A stretch of DNA of 64,000 nucleotides from contig OY987230.1 of assembly GCA_963920705.1 (NCBI GenBank), forward strand, positions 19,865,320-19,929,319, given 5' to 3'. Made by a program: the position numbers and the translations under genes. Source of the stretch: Odiellus spinosus. Its lineage: Eukaryota; Arthropoda; Arachnida; Opiliones; Phalangiidae. The notes under the pieces are model-generated. The model ran no database searches. It was not told the DNA's origin and was given only the letters and a program-made list of their open reading frames with translations. Positions 1-13,862 of the stretch are shown one piece after another. Numbering within the stretch: the stretch's first letter is position 1; each line of letters starts with the position of its first letter.

Positions 1-210
1 CTTTCTGGGATATGACATCCTTTGCCGGGATGGGAGGTTCAAGAGCGCGCTCGAGTGAAAGGATGCGTGGCTTTCTTTTATTTTATATAGACGACTCAAA
101 AGACTCAGGAAGGTGGTATACGCTATACTAGTCATCAAAATGATGTCGAAATAGCTCTCGTCTTCGGGATTAATTTGAGTCTAGCTTTCGGCGCAATTGA
201 TTTATTATAT

Positions 211-641
211 CTTTTAGCAGAGGTATATAATAACCCCCTTCGGGGGGAAGTATGAAAGCCCCTATACTACCAATGCTAAAAATCACGAACAACAAGAGCC
301 CGCTGCTGACTATCTAGGCCACTAGCTCGCGCTGGACTTCTCAATGTCGCTACTCTAGTAAATGGTCTTTGTATAAACAAGACGGCTCGATTTGTGTTTA
401 GAACTTCCTGCCTCAGGAGTCAGGCTGTCTGTTAAAATGGAGTCGAAGGTTGACTTCAGCTCGCGAGTTCCGGAAGTGTGCGTAGGGAAAATTTAGTGAG
501 GTTCAAAATGGTGTAACTATTTTTCGGAGTAAAGCGGTGTGTCGATCCGTTGCGATTTACGCCGGGCACTTGTTGTTCGTCGATTTTGCCTACCTTTCAT
601 ACTTCCCCCCGAAGGGGGTTATTATATACCTCTGCTTTTAG
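211..641. mobile_element. inverted-repeat element with 7-bp target duplication (family CAGAGG)
   Basis: Element 218-634. The terminal inverted repeats of about 41 bp start CAGAGGTATATAATAACCCC and end in its complement. Exact 7-bp flanks CTTTTAG lie at 211-217 and 635-641. No coding capacity. It shares the CA...TG ends and 7-bp duplication with two other families in the window. Confidence 0.85.
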
Positions 642-1098
642 GTATATACAAAAGAAAATTCGATTTTTATTGGATATAAGAATCCCCTTCAATTTACCAA
701 TCAGGGACCTTTTTTTTTAATACATTTAACTTTGGTTTCATATGAAGGTTATAAGAACCTTTAACCAATCAGAGCGATGCTTAGTATAGACTATTAGAAC
801 CTCAAACAAATCAGCTTCTACATTCTACAGTGTTTATAAGAACCTTCAATTTGCTAGCTTTTAAGTATTTAGAGTAATAACCTCAATCAGCTTGTTATCT
901 TCTGTTGTTTATGAACCTTCAATCAATCAGCGAGCCTTTTTTAATAGAGTGATAAGAAACCTCGAACCAATCAGGTTGTTATTTTCTGGAATTTAGGACC
1001 TTTAACCAATCAGCTTGTTAACCTCGGAGTATAAAAACTTTAAACCAATCAACGTGGTTTTTAGTATAACTTCGTTTTTTTTTTTCTGTATGTGAGGT

Positions 1099-1255
1099 TT
1101 AAAGGGAGAATGCAACCTAACAAAACTCACCCAGAAAATAGGCTTAGCTGGAGTCATGTAGATTCAGGGCTAGCAACCAATCGAGCTTTATTTTAAATCT
1201 CGTATAGATCTCGCCTTAACTGGATTAAAGGAGATCCTGAATTTCTTCTTAGCCT
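1099..1255. mobile_element. Kolobok/T2-like element, partial
   Basis: TTAA then AGGGAGAATGCAACCTAACA, followed by the family's AAAATAGGCTTAGCTGGA block. The right half is lost or rearranged. Confidence 0.7.
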
Positions 1256-3900
1256 ACTTAAATTATTACTTTACTTATGATAGTGGGTAAGGTATAAATG
1301 TTAGGTATCCAAAAAAAAAGACATTAGACGAAGTCTTCCTTTGTGTATGAGACCGTATAGTTTAGGAATTCCCTTTTCGTCTCGTATGGATTTTTTTGTC
1401 CCTTTTTCTCTAGAGATTTCGAATCAATTGATAGTAAAAGATATTTTATATCGAGTTTTTTCACGCTTTCATTCGTTGAGAGAGCCGGAATAAGACCTCA
1501 AAGATGTGGCAAACCGCAAAAACCAAAACTCCATTACACCCGCTAAAAATAAAATGAAAATCTTATGGGTTTATAGACTGGATTTTATTTAATATAGAAG
1601 AGATGTGAATAAAAAAAAATCTAAGGCTTCTTCTCCCCTTTACGAAATCACCTTTCCTTTTAAAGGATAAAATCTGAAGAGGACAAAAATCAAGGGTTTC
1701 TGAGAGGCGTGTTTCCAACAAAAAAAATCTTTAAAAGGTTTAGTAACACGATAAACTATTTATTTTTTAGGCTTCATGATGTCAATATACAGGTTCGTTT
1801 TGTAAGCTGATATATAAGGTTACTGAGGTATTTAAGCCCCCTTTTCCTGACTTCAACGCTTGTATGGGGTCTAGGCTATATAGTTTTTAATATTTTCTAT
1901 TCAAAGTCATTCTGAAAACATGAAAATTGCGATTTTAAAATGTGTATTTTTACTGTTGTAGTAATTTTTTCTATGACATATGAATATATATTTCGAATCG
2001 TTTTTTAACGATCTTTGCCGAAAATGCTACTCAATTAACTCACTTAACTATCCACTGTATCTGTAAATTTAATAAATATTCTAAACGGTCCTTTTATTAA
2101 ACAAGATTAAGCCAAAACATATAGATTACATTAATTTGTGATTCTTACAACTACGAAGAAAACCAGTTTTCTAACGAGAATTTCGGTTATATGTAACCTT
2201 ATAACTTGTAATGAACACCAGATATACTCTATTTCTTACCCCCATTCAATAAAATTCAATCTGTGAGTGTTATCGGCCCTTTAAAGATAAAAATCCAATA
2301 TGTATTGGCAGTGAAGTTAAATCTAGTCTTAGGTGAAATCTACCTTTGCTTTTAAGGACAACTTTTCTCGTAACATTTAAACTGTATCAGAATAAGTTCC
2401 GGTCTCTCAAATCTTCCATTTTTTTTAAGTCTCTATAGCTTTTTTCGCAACTTATTATACGGAGAATAGGATGCCATAAAAAAATCCATCGACCAAAAAT
2501 CAATAGAATGAAATGCCCACGCCACCTCTCACCATTTCATTTTTTATACCCTATTTTTTTGATTCCAAACTCCTCCTTTGAAGGAAGTCCACCCCTTATC
2601 CGCTTTACCTGACCCATGCAAGCTTAAAAATGCTTTTTTCAAAATCTCTTACCGTTTTGATTTTTATAAATATATATTTGGTATACTTCTTAAAATTTAG
2701 ACTGATTGTCAAAATGGCTTTATACCCCCGATTTGAAATTATTTTTTAGGGTATTAGGCTGATTTATTTTATTAGTATAATTATAGAATAGAGAAAATTT
2801 TAAATAATGAATTCATATTTAGCTATGAACTAGTTTTAGTTATGAATTTATTAAAACTAAAGCCATAAATTAAATAATATATTTAATATATATGAAACAA
2901 ACACAATTAAATATTTTTTTATAAATCTGGAATATAATTAATATTTTCAATTTATAAATTAGGTTAAATGCTTATTTAAGCAATTTATTAATTAGCTCAC
3001 ATGTTTTTTGCTTCTATATACGTCTATAATAATAGAAGTTATCTTATATAACCTTTTGACGTCATCGCAATCATCTCGTTTGATCTTACTTACATCAGGC
3101 GAAAAAAAGGCTTAACAAAAGGAAAGAAAAAAAACCCTGAAGCATTTTCTGTTCTTTTCCGTTCATAAGATCCCAACAACGAGATATATATTCTTATTTA
3201 ATTCAATTTTAGATCTCTTTGAGATTGAATTTCCAAGATCTATTTTTTCTCTTTGATGTTTATATGTGTGTATTTATCCGCCATGGGTTTCGTTCTATTG
3301 CAAACTGAGAATCAAAGTCTTGTTAGTTTTTTTTTTTTTCATCGTGAAAATTCATTGATCATATAGATTAGAAATTTACATAACTATCAATGTTATCGCG
3401 GACTAATACTCAATATTAATCTTCGTAGATAAGGAAGTAGTTCATAATATTTTTACACAACATTTTTCCGCCCCCTAATCATTGCTACCCTATCAAATTT
3501 TCGACCAACCAAAATCAAATTATAAGCCTATAGTTTTTGACGTATAATCTAATTTCGTTTAATTATATTGGGACTCCCTTTAGACATGATTAATATCTTT
3601 AAATCGTAGTAATTATTTTGAAAGCTTATCCTCTATATAATAATCAATTTTTATAGCTTGCTTATATCGACCCACTTTTAAAAATATAGGCCTAGATGGT
3701 TTAAGAACAAGTCACGCAATTTAACCCATTTTAAAATTAAGTTTGAATTAAATTCAAAACTTAATTAATCTATCTTTAAAGTTTTATGAGAGTTACAATT
3801 AGGCTTAGCGAAGTTTTAATTTAAAGAGCGAGTTGATTGGGCAGAAGTTCTTCCTCGTGATATAAAGAATACTTAAAGTTAATTTGAAAATTAAATCAAA
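1256..3900. other. gene-free AT-rich stretch
   Basis: No reading with coding character, no RNA gene. Around 2000-2040, CGATCTTTGCCGAAAATGCT is a worn piece of the AGTGAGGCTGTC repeat family in inverse orientation. Confidence 0.6.
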
Positions 3901-4558
3901 AGGTCGAGGAATTAAATAGGGTCTAAAGGTCGAGGAATTAAATTGGGTCAATAGGTCGAGGAATTAAATTGGGTCAAAAGGTCGAGGAATTAAATTGGGT
4001 CAATAGGTCGAGGAATTAAATTGGGTCAAAAGGTCGAGGAATTAAATTGGGTCAAAAGGTCGAGGAATTAAATTGGGTCAAAAGGTCAAGGAATTAAATT
4101 GGATCAAAAGGTTAAGGAATTAAATTAGGTCAAAAGTTCGAGGAATTAAATTGGGTCAAAAGTTCGAGGATTTAAATTGGGTCAAAAGTTCGAGGAATTA
4201 AATTGGGTCAAAAGTTCGAGGAATTAAATTGGGTCAAAAGTTCGAGGAATTAAATTGGGTCAAAAGTTCGAGGAATTAAATTGGGTCAAAAGTTCGAGGA
4301 ATTAAATTGGGTCAAAAGTTCGAGGAATTAAATTTGGTCAAAAGTTCGAGGAATTAAATTGGATCTTAAAGTTCAGGAATTTAAAAATTGGGTCGAAAGG
4401 TCAAGTGAGGAATTTAAAAATTGGGTCAAAAGGTCAAGCGAGGAATTTAAAAATTGGGTCAAAAGGTCAAGCGAGGAATTTGAAAATTGGGTCAAAAGGT
4501 CAAGCGAGGAATTTAAAAATTGGGTCAAAAGGTCAAGCGAGGAATTTGCAAATTGAAT
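3901..4558. repeat. minisatellite, 26-bp units then 33-bp units
   Basis: About 18 units of AGGTCGAGGAATTAAATTGG plus GTCAAA (26 bp) from 3901, switching near 4372 to about five and a half units of a related 33-bp form containing AGGTCAAGCGAGGAATTT. The 65-codon reading at 4359-4556 exists only because 33 is a multiple of 3. Confidence 0.95.
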
Positions 4559-6520
4559 CCATAGGTTAGTGGAATAACTTGTCAGGAAGCCGGCGAAAAT
4601 CTAAATAATTTAAATGATATTGCAAGAAACTAGCTATCTATGCGGAAAAAACTTGGTTAGGAAACTGGAATTAGTTTAGTTTAAAATCTAAAAAAAAAAA
4701 ATCCAAAACTTGTGAGACTTTTCCTATAAATATAAACTTAAGTAAAATTATTCTAAAAAATCGATTTTGAAAATGAGATTTTATACTTACCGTTAGCGAA
4801 TAGTGTCGCAAACTAGCTAAACCTTGAGCGGATTAAAACGCAATATAAATCCTTGTAGGGGATAAAAAATAGTGTTTTCAAACTGCTTACGAACAGAAAT
4901 AAGGTTCTCTCGTACCCGGAAAGGCAAAATATAAGATGTTGACTTTGACAAATGACTAAATTGAGTTCCTCTAATAAACTATAATCCATCCTAAAAATAA
5001 GATATTATGTAAATTTTTCCCGAAAGGGAGGGAATCCGGGTTCCACGGTTGTTCTCGTGACCGATAAGACTCTACTGACTCCGAACTATATAAAGAGTGC
5101 AAGGAGGAGGAAGGAGAAATAAGTTTCGCTATCTGTTATATTAGATAGAAAAAAAGATTTATTTTATTCCTATGACTTCCGTTTCTGCTTGTTGTCGGCG
5201 TAACTAGGGCGGAAGTGACTAAAGCTTATCCCCATTTCTCTGCCTTTTTTTTTTCTTCTATCACGCACGCGGTAAAGTGACAAGCGAGATCAACATACAA
5301 CGGATAAACTTAGGCCCATCACACATTAATTAATTTTTAATCTTTCTTAATTGTCAACCTAACCTAGTTATGGGGTCCATCCTTAACAAAAAAAATAACC
5401 CAAAAATTAGGAAAACTTTGAAGATGTATCGATAAAATCAAAGAATTATTTTCCCCCTTAATTTAATTTAAAATATATATATATTTTAAATCGTTATATT
5501 AATTCATATAAAATCTAGCCTAATTGGAAAATACTATTTTGACGTTTAACCTCTACCGTTGACCCCAAAATTGTCTATTTTGACCTTTCCCAAACGGTTA
5601 AAAAGGATTTAAAGTCTCTAGTGTGAAAGGGCCTTAATTAAATTAGGGAAATAAATTTCCCAAATCTTAAATACGCGCGTAATTCGTAAATAAAATTTAA
5701 TTTTAGTTCAATTTCCGTGGAATAATTAAGTCATGATTTTCCAAAATTATTAAATTATTTTTACTATCCAAAAACAAATCACTTTTATAGTGTGCGATGG
5801 GACGTAGTGTAGCGGGGATTCTGGTAAGGAAGTGACTTAGATCTTTATAGTGCTCGGATTATTTTTGGCAGCTTTCTTGTTTGGCGATATATTCACGCAG
5901 TTCTCGTGCACATTTGACATTTTTTTTCGTGTTTATATAATCGCGTTCCTTTCCATTATTATCAACGAGATTTTGGGTAATTTCTTTTTATAGAGCTTCG
6001 AGATTAAGCGGCGCCTGACTATGGCTTAATGTATTTCTACACGTCAGGCCATTTAAAGGGAGGGTGAAGAGGAAAATAAAGGGTTTGCGTAAAATATTTG
6101 ACGTTAAACGATCCTATATATTTTAATTTTAATTGTCTCATAATGTTTACGTGTCCCTAAACACTGAAATAATGAGTACTATTAGATCTATCTGACGTAA
6201 ATTTAACAAGATATATTCATCGTTTAAATTATATTTTGATTTTAATTCGAGTTGTTAAATCGACTTTCCTAATCTTCCGGATAAACGCTTACGTTGCTAT
6301 ATTTTGATAAGCAAAGTATCCTTGATGGTTAATCTCGAGACGTAACATCCATGACTGGTTGAGTAAACTCCCTGTCCGATCGAGATACTAAGCCTTGGTG
6401 TGAACACTAAAGTGTCTATTATACGATATAGCTCGTATGACTTCCTCTAATTTTATGCAGTGTTTGCAGTAGAAATTCTAGATAAGGCAATATCTTTACT
6501 GGAACACGGCACCCACCACG
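4559..6520. other. gene-free stretch
   Basis: AT-rich DNA with no supported gene. A TTAA-AGGGAGGGTGAAGAGGAA terminus near 6053 belongs to the subfamily also seen at 28326, 37895 and 51915. Confidence 0.55.
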
Positions 6521-6853
6521 TCCCTAAATAGGCCTAAAAAATTTACAAACAAATATTAAACTAGAAATAAATTTAAAACTTACCCGGAAATAGGCTTAGC
6601 TGGATTCGTGGATATCCTGAATTTCTTCGCATTGATTGGTCAGCGACCAAGAAGCAAAGGCAATTCGTTAAGGCGAGATCTCTACGACCCATCAATGGGA
6701 AGAAATTTAGGATTTGCATGAATCCGGCTAAGCCTATTTTCCTGATACGTTTTAAATATTTGTTTTAATTTTTTTTTTTCTGCTGATTGGCCTATTTAAA
6801 CGATAAGGAATTCATAAAAAATCACTTTTTGTAAGGTTTGGTTCTCCCTTTGA
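6521..6853. mobile_element. Kolobok/T2-like element, left end missing
   Basis: It carries the family internal blocks AAATATTAAACTAGAAATAA, TAGGCTTAGCTGGATTC and the inverted block, and ends GTTCTCCCT followed by TTGA in place of TTAA. Confidence 0.75.
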
Positions 6854-7257
6854 AGGAAAAGTTTGGTGAAATGTTTTCTAGGGCTTAAAACAATTCAAAT
6901 ACTTACATAAATATAATCCAACATATTTCTAAGATTTCTCTTGATATAGAAAACTAATCGTAAGAAATCCATTTTAACTTTGTACGTTCTGAAATCTAAA
7001 ACTGACGAGAACTGTATCAACTTGGGAGTAAATGACTATTTATAGGATTGAAATTGATGCGATGGTGGGTATAGGTGCTAGAGATTTGGTGCAGGAATTG
7101 AGACGTTTTAAGAGGATTTTCTAGCATCGGTATCAAGGGTGATTTGTGGTTCTAAGATTCCTTACACGAATGCCTCAAATTCCCAAGTTCTTATCTCGTA
7201 TTCGCGAACAGTGTTGCAAACTTAGAAAAGCTTATTCGAATAAATAAATAAATAAAG

Positions 7258-7510
7258 TTAAAGTGAGGTTGTCACGGATATTTCAAGCCTTCTTATTACA
7301 TTTTTAGTTGCATTTCCGGAAAGATGGTTAAAAAAAGCATTCAAAAATATATATACATATAAAAATTAACATTTTTACTATACATTCTTGAAATTTTTTG
7401 ATATCATTATAATCACGAGGCAATTTTTAAGCTTACAGTCGATATAGCGCTTTCTGATAGTTCGCGCCGTCTTTCTCGTTAAAGTACTTAATCCAGAAAG
7501 TTCTACCTAA
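7258..7510. repeat. AGTGAGGCTGTC interspersed repeat, copy
   Basis: It begins TTAA-AGTGAGGTTGTCACGG and carries the CGGAAAGATGGTTAAAAAA and ATATATACATAT blocks, then GAAAGTACTTAATCCAGAAA at the far side. Homology between copies runs past the internal TTAA near 7488, so I cannot fix the right end. Confidence 0.75.
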
Positions 7511-8216
7511 TTGGTGATTGCCTTACTTTAAATTTCATTGAGGAAAAAAAAAAAAGATTTTATAAACATATAATTACATCTCTAGTTTTAAGCTTGAACA
7601 AAGATATCCACCCCTTTATCTCCACAAGTCAAGAAATCATTGAGATAAAGGTTAGCCTCTAGATTTGCACTCGCTACCGAGTGACAACTGGTAGTGAAAT
7701 AGATTCGGAATTGGCTGCGATTCGATCGGTTTGATTTTTCCACCTTCCCCCAACATTACTTCATTACCTTAAAAAGGTTGAACACGTATTACTGATATAA
7801 AGAAAGTCTGACATTTTTATTGGTCTCTAGCGGGTTCGCTTCGGATCACTAAAAATAGTCCTTTGGTCTAATTGATATATGATCAGACGTTGTTTTTATA
7901 GCGAGAAAACTTCTCCTCGTAATTTTTGTTTCCGAAGGTATATTTACCTTTATCTTTCCTTTTTATAGATACCTAAGCCAAGGTGGGGTCCTTTCCGATA
8001 GAGATTTATTGTAAAGGACCACTTCTTGGCTATTTATAAGAGTGAAAGTATAAAAGAACGATTTCTATGGCATCACTTTCAGTTCGAATTTATCTTCTGA
8101 TCGAAGCACGCGATTTCGTAAAATCTTTTTCCCAATTCCGGGGGTTAACCTCCGTATAGTTTTCGTACGTCCATATATATCTAAGAAAACCTGCATATAG
8201 AGATGTGAAATTCGGT

Positions 8217-8558
8217 CTAATACCAGAAGCCGATGAAACCCTCCTTTGAAGTCTACTACTCTAATGTTCCATATAGCGCTCCTCTCTGTATGGGTAAAAT
8301 TTCCAATTTTACGAGATCGGAGGGGTCCTACTTCATAATTTCTACGGAAAATTGGAAATTCTCTCTCTCTCCACAAACGACGACGTTTTTTTGACGAACT
8401 CCAAGGCTGCTAGAGATATTCGCTCGACGAACTCCGAATATATCTACCGTTAGGAGGCGTACGAATCGCGCTTTTTGAAACTAACCCATACAGAAAGGGG
8501 TAGACATGACCCGGGAGTAATAGACTTCAAGGAGGGTTTCATCGGCTTCTGCTAATAC
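8217..8558. mobile_element. inverted-repeat element, family CAGAAGCCG, copy 1
   Basis: Element 8224-8551 with inverted ends CAGAAGCCGATGAAACCCTC and an exact 7-bp duplication CTAATAC at 8217-8223 and 8552-8558. The open readings across it on the minus strand are repeat sequence, not a gene. Copies 2 and 3 are at 24942 and 48863. Confidence 0.9.
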
Positions 8559-11500
8559 TTAAAATCCAAAACCAAAAAATAAACATAGATTAGCTAAATT
8601 TCTAAAACAAAAAAACTGTAAATCAAAAACTCCGTGAATTTCTGTGAGGGAAGGGGGGGGGGGGCTATTTTCCAATTTCCCCCAAAAATATTTCATTAAT
8701 TTTCCAAATTTATTACCTAAAAATATGGAGTTGTAACTTGTCCAAATATCACTTTATTGTTTAGGATAACGACTTAACGTTGGTCGTAAAAAAGGTACCT
8801 TTTTTTTCTTCAAAGCTGTTACATCTAAAATTCAATTCCTGTTCACCAACAGTACCCTATAGTATTATAAAAACTACTTTTATCCTCTATGAAACTCAAC
8901 AATATGTATTAATCCGCCTTAGCGTACGTTATGCTTTATAAATTTATCCAATACAGTAGCGATAATATTGAAAAATTTATCATTCGCACTATAGTACTAG
9001 TGAAATATTTTTGTAACGTGTAAATTTGGAAGAAACACGAATTTCTATCGATAATTTCCAATCTTTAAACCTTGAACTTTGACCTTGTTTTAAGTATTTT
9101 AATTTATTCCTGTTGTTGGATTTAGTACGGTAATGGTTCAATGACAGTTGGCATTGACTTCTTTCTTCCCTATGAGTTTTAACATTGAGTATCATTGCGC
9201 TTTAGCTTTCCATCATTTTGACAACTAATCTAGACCAGAATCGTAGTATGATAATGGGAAAAATCTTAATGAGTTTGGCTATTAAGGGGTTGGTATAAGA
9301 TGATACGAATATTTGGTGGTTAATTACCAGCTGGATCCTAATTTATGCCACAGGGATATCTCTTTTTAATTAAGACATTGACTCAAGTAAAACGCTTTTT
9401 AATCTCATTAATTTAAAGTGACGTTGACATCCTTTTTTTTAAAAAAAAGTCATATTTTGAATCTTTTTAACGATGCTCTTCAAATTAGATTTAGTTTCAA
9501 TGGTCAGAACAAAGAAAATATTGCTAATGAAGGGAAACTGGTTAAAAACTACTTTGGATTAAGATTGGTTCAACGCACATCAGTGTTTTCATAACTCAGC
9601 AGTAGAATTCTCCTATTTCCTCCTATTTTGAGTGAGTTATAGTATTAGTTAGTTCAAAAATGGAGTGAGAAATTATCAATACAGCAGGTACAGTTAAAAA
9701 TTTGATCTACTAACTTTTTGCTGGTATTAAGTTTAGTGATTAATATAAGATTACATTTACAACGAACCAACATTAACCCTAATATAGACTGAATTTTAAA
9801 GAACCAATAATATTACTCTGTTTCCTTTGAAATGGCCAATCACAAGCCACTGGAAGTCAGTAACCAAATCTTAGAGAGAGTTTTCATTTTGGTCAGAACG
9901 CGCCTTTTTTGAAACTATACAGTTCCATTTATAAAATAACAAATAAAACAAGTTTTTAAAATTTTATATCTCAGTAAAAAGGGATTTGTCGATGAAATTG
10001 TGGGAAACCAGCGTGTTACATTCTCGACATCCGTTAGGAAAGCTTTAAGCGACGATACTTGCGCGTAATAATACGCAATGCTAACTAAATATATAAAAAA
10101 AATAGTACGTAAAGTTTCAAAATCATCAAAAATAAAAATCGAAGTTTTCTTAAAACAAAAAGTGAAATTGCTATTTTGGACCATAATCCTCTTTGAACAT
10201 CAATTTGGAATTTAAGATTAAAAGTTTTATAAAAGGCATAAACAAGTTTAAGTCGTTCTAAGAGTAATGTATAAAGTTATGGCCTAAGTATGAGGTAAAT
10301 TGAAAAGTACCCTACGTCAAGTAACCCATATATCATTGAACGAATACCGTAATTACCTCCACTACGAATTATGGGGATGCCAGCCAAATTGGAACTCCTA
10401 TAAGTTCCAAAAATTCAACTTAGACAATAACCAAACACCTTTATTTGGATACCCCCAAGTTGCCCCAGTTTTGAGACTTTATCCTGAGTGTAACAGGATA
10501 GCAAACACTGGTCTTAATCCGGTTCTGTATAATCCATTAAAGGGAGAATTTTTTTTTTTATAGATTCCATATCGACAGTAAAAAAATTAAAAACAAATAT
10601 TAAACTAGAAATAAATTTAAAACTTACCCGTAAAATAGGCTTAGCTGGATTCATGGAGACCATCTGAACTCCCTTAGATTGCGTATAGATATAGAGTTAT
10701 CCCGGACAACCTCATTTCCCATCAGGTTTCCTGTAAAGTCATTTCGTGATCTAGGTTTCCTTCGGAATATTCGGAGACTATACGTGTAGGGTCGCTGTAC
10801 GGTTTAGTGAACCCGCGTCGCGACAGATAACGTCTAGCGCGAAGGTTTCTTTTCTATTTATCGGTGGTTAGACGTCGCCTATCCTATCATTTTCGTCTCG
10901 TATATAGAGAGACCCAGACCTATTATGCTTTTCGTCCTTTATATATACGTCCTAGGCCTCGGACCATACGATAGCTTTTCAAAATATAAATAATGATGAA
11001 GGAATATCCTTTCTATAAACAGAATCAACGTGAATCTTCAGCGCGTAGAATTATATACTTCCTAATAACCCTAAAATTCGTAAGTGTACGGACAACGGTG
11101 AGAATTTAGCTCGCTTTAATTATATGCGCTGCCGAAGCCAATGTATGAACTCTTTTCAAAGCGTAATTCGTCAGCCTGACGCCTGTAGAAGTTCAAAGAC
11201 CCTTCCTATTTTACTACGCAATCACCAATAAAAAATACTTCTTTTTCCTCTTCATCCTCCCTTTAATATTGCCTATTAATTCGCCTTCCCTTTATTGCAA
11301 AGTATTGGTGAATAAATATATACGTGGACCTTTATTTTTAGCAACAGAGAGTCTTATCAAACTTAACTTTTAAAAATTTTGAAAAATGGGTCGAAACTTT
11401 TATTTTTATTCTTTTCGCGAAATCCTCTTATAAGCTTCGTATATTTATATATAAACACCAAGTTAGAGTAAGAGTAAGAGAAAAGAGGTCGTAGAGGAAC

Positions 11501-11744
11501 GATGGGAAATGGATAAAGACGTAAACGCTGTTTGGGGAAAATCCTTATTTATGATTGTATCCGAGTTATAGCGACTGTTCCGTCAGTTGGCGCTAACCTT
11601 TTGACCCTCATGCTTCCCTGCATTGTTAGGATTCGGTATTATATTATATATCGGGTAATAGCTACTTGAAAAGATGATTATATATTTTTCAGGTTGTTGT
11701 TTCATTTCACTCTTTATATAACCGTCAAAAATGAAAGATAAAAA
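8559..11744. other. gene-free stretch except a Kolobok-like fragment
   Basis: A run of ten G lies near 8656. Readings of 68-89 codons here lack coding character and conserved motifs. The only recognisable item is the element fragment at 10537-10675. Confidence 0.55.
10537..10675. mobile_element. Kolobok/T2-like element, left part only
   Basis: TTAA at 10537-10540 then AGGGAGAATT, a T run, and the AAATATTAAACTAGAAATAA and TAGGCTTAGCTGGATTCATG blocks. Similarity ends near 10675. Confidence 0.7.
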
Positions 11745-13862
11745 AATAATATTAATTAGTTATTGATTACGTAGCATAATCATAAATTACTCAAATTTCT
11801 CTTACTTTTTTCCAGTCTTTTCTTTGTTAAACATCGGGAAAAATAATGATAATCTCCAAATCTCTAATCTCGAAAAAATCTAGTAATTAAATTAGGCCTA
11901 GGTCTTGCGTTAGGCTTAGTCAATATTTGAAAAAAATTTAAAAGTCTCGTGATAATAGACTGAAAAGCGCGCGAAAAAAATTTAAACTCGGCGTGTGTTT
12001 TGAAATAAAAACTCAGATTCAGCCTGAGTTTTCAACGAAGTTCATCTATCTTTGCATGTGTATTTCATCTTACTCTATACGGACAGACAGACGTACCTAG
12101 TGAATTATATATAATTTAGATGAATCGAAATTTCGTCCAGAAACGACAGCGACTTCAAAGCTAGACTGATCGGTATCTTTTTGATTTATTTACTTGAAGA
12201 TAAATGGAGCCTAGGTTTGTTAGGTCTTCTTACTCGTAGTTAGTTTCTTATGACCCACTTTACAACGCAATTTATGTTAATATTGTAAGCGTTTAATTTT
12301 TGGTAGCCCCTGTAAAAGTGTTCCAACAGTTTCGCTTTGGTGTGTATAGTGAAGCTATCCATCAGGATGAAAATTCTACATTTCAGAAATATCAAAATAT
12401 TTTTGATATATTTTAAATAGCAAAGTTCGAATCGTATAACTTAGATCAAAAGTAACCATACTCATTCATTTTAAACTTCTCGTGTCGAATACTTTGTTCA
12501 AATTAAAACGCTTTCGTTACTTCGAAAACAGTTAAATTTTTGAACTCAATCATGCCAAAAAAGTTATTTATTTTCCCCAAAAATTCTTCTTTCGGAATCA
12601 CTCGTCATATCGCCCGTGTGAACCAGCCTTTAGACTAAAGATAGAACTTAACTTTGTTACCGACTGATATCTGAAACTGATGTCGATTGCTTGAACTCGT
12701 AGCAAAAAAATCGTTATCCTCTCGACGACCTCCTTTCTTATTACCTCGAAAACCTCTTCTTCGGGTCGTGTATCTTTTATAGTTAAAGACTATAACCTCT
12801 AGGTTCTTGTCATTTGGTCCTCTCTCTCTCTTTCCTTAACCCCCTTCAACGATGGCCAAATCGTGTAGCTTGACTCGGAGTCTTCATCCCCTCGCGCACC
12901 TGATTATATATATTTGTTCCGCTGAGAGCGCTACTTCTTCCGAATCCTCTCTATTCTTAATAGCGTTTTTTCTTTTCTCGCTGATGCTGCTATAGACTAA
13001 TTACCTAGTCAACGTCAAAGTGGGTGACACGAGAATATAACTGTTATATCCGTAAATCTATATTCTGGCTTAAAGGAAGCCTATTGACTGAAAAATAGTT
13101 TCAAAATATCTAAATTATATAATTCTCTATAGATACGTCTGTCTGTCCGTATAAAATGCACACGCAAAGCTAGATGCGCTATGATAAACTTCGTTGCAAT
13201 CTCCGGTTGAATTTCAGTTTTTATTTCAAAACACGCGCTGAGTTCGATTTTTTTCGCGCCATTTTCAGCCAATTATCGTGAGGCTCGAGTCACCCCCTTT
13301 GTATATCAAAAAGCCAAACGCAAAGCCTAAGCCTAATTTTATTATTTCCAATCACGCGCCGAGTTCGAATTTTGGTTTTTCGCGCGCTTTTCAGCCTATT
13401 ATCACGAGGCTCGAGTCACCCGCTTTTTATTTCAAAAAGCCTAACGCAAAGCCTAAGCCTAATTTTATTATTTCCAATCACGCGCCGAGTTCGAATTTTG
13501 GTTTTTCGCGCGCTTTTCAGCCTATTATCGCGAGGCTCGAGTCACCCGCTTTTTATTTCAAAAAGCCTAACGCAAGGCCTAATCCTAATTTTATCATTTC
13601 AAAACACGCGCCGAGTTCGATTTTTATGTTTTTCGCGCGCTTTTCAGCCTATTATCGGCGGACTCGAGTCACGCGCTTTTTATTTATAATATTAGTTAAG
13701 CCTAACGCAAGACCTAAGCCTAATTTGTTTTCGAGGATAGAGATTTGGAGATTATAACTTTTTTTGCGATGTTTAACAAAGGACTGGAAGAAAGTAAGAG
13801 CTATTTGAGTAATTTAAATATATTACGTATAGGATTATGCCACATAATCATCAACTAATTAT
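11745..13862. mobile_element. foldback element, about 2.1 kb, with uneven arms
   Basis: The left arm (about 11745-12126) is the reverse complement of a right arm (about 13100-13862). Shared blocks include GACAGACAGACGTA, TTAGGCCTAGGTCTTGCGTT and ACTCAAATTTCTCTTAC. The right arm contains about four tandem units of 126 bp (CACGCGCCGAGTTCGA near 13353, 13479 and 13605) where the left arm has one. The loop 12127-13099 shows no gene. The overlapping open readings at 13278-13757 are these tandem units. Ends and target duplication are not resolved. Confidence 0.8.

Noticed and set aside
4359-4556. 65-codon repetitive reading
   Set aside because: Product of the 33-bp minisatellite units.
3901-4558. 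CRISPR-like regular direct repeats
   Set aside because: Units are contiguous with no unique spacers and the genome is animal. These are minisatellites, as are the arrays at 15203, 42014 and 59146.
8065-8376. 103-codon minus-strand reading
   Set aside because: It runs through the CAGAAGCCG inverted-repeat element, and similar readings recur at its other copies.
13278-13757. 159- and 105-codon overlapping readings
   Set aside because: Both come from the 126-bp tandem units in the right arm of the foldback element (126 is a multiple of 3).
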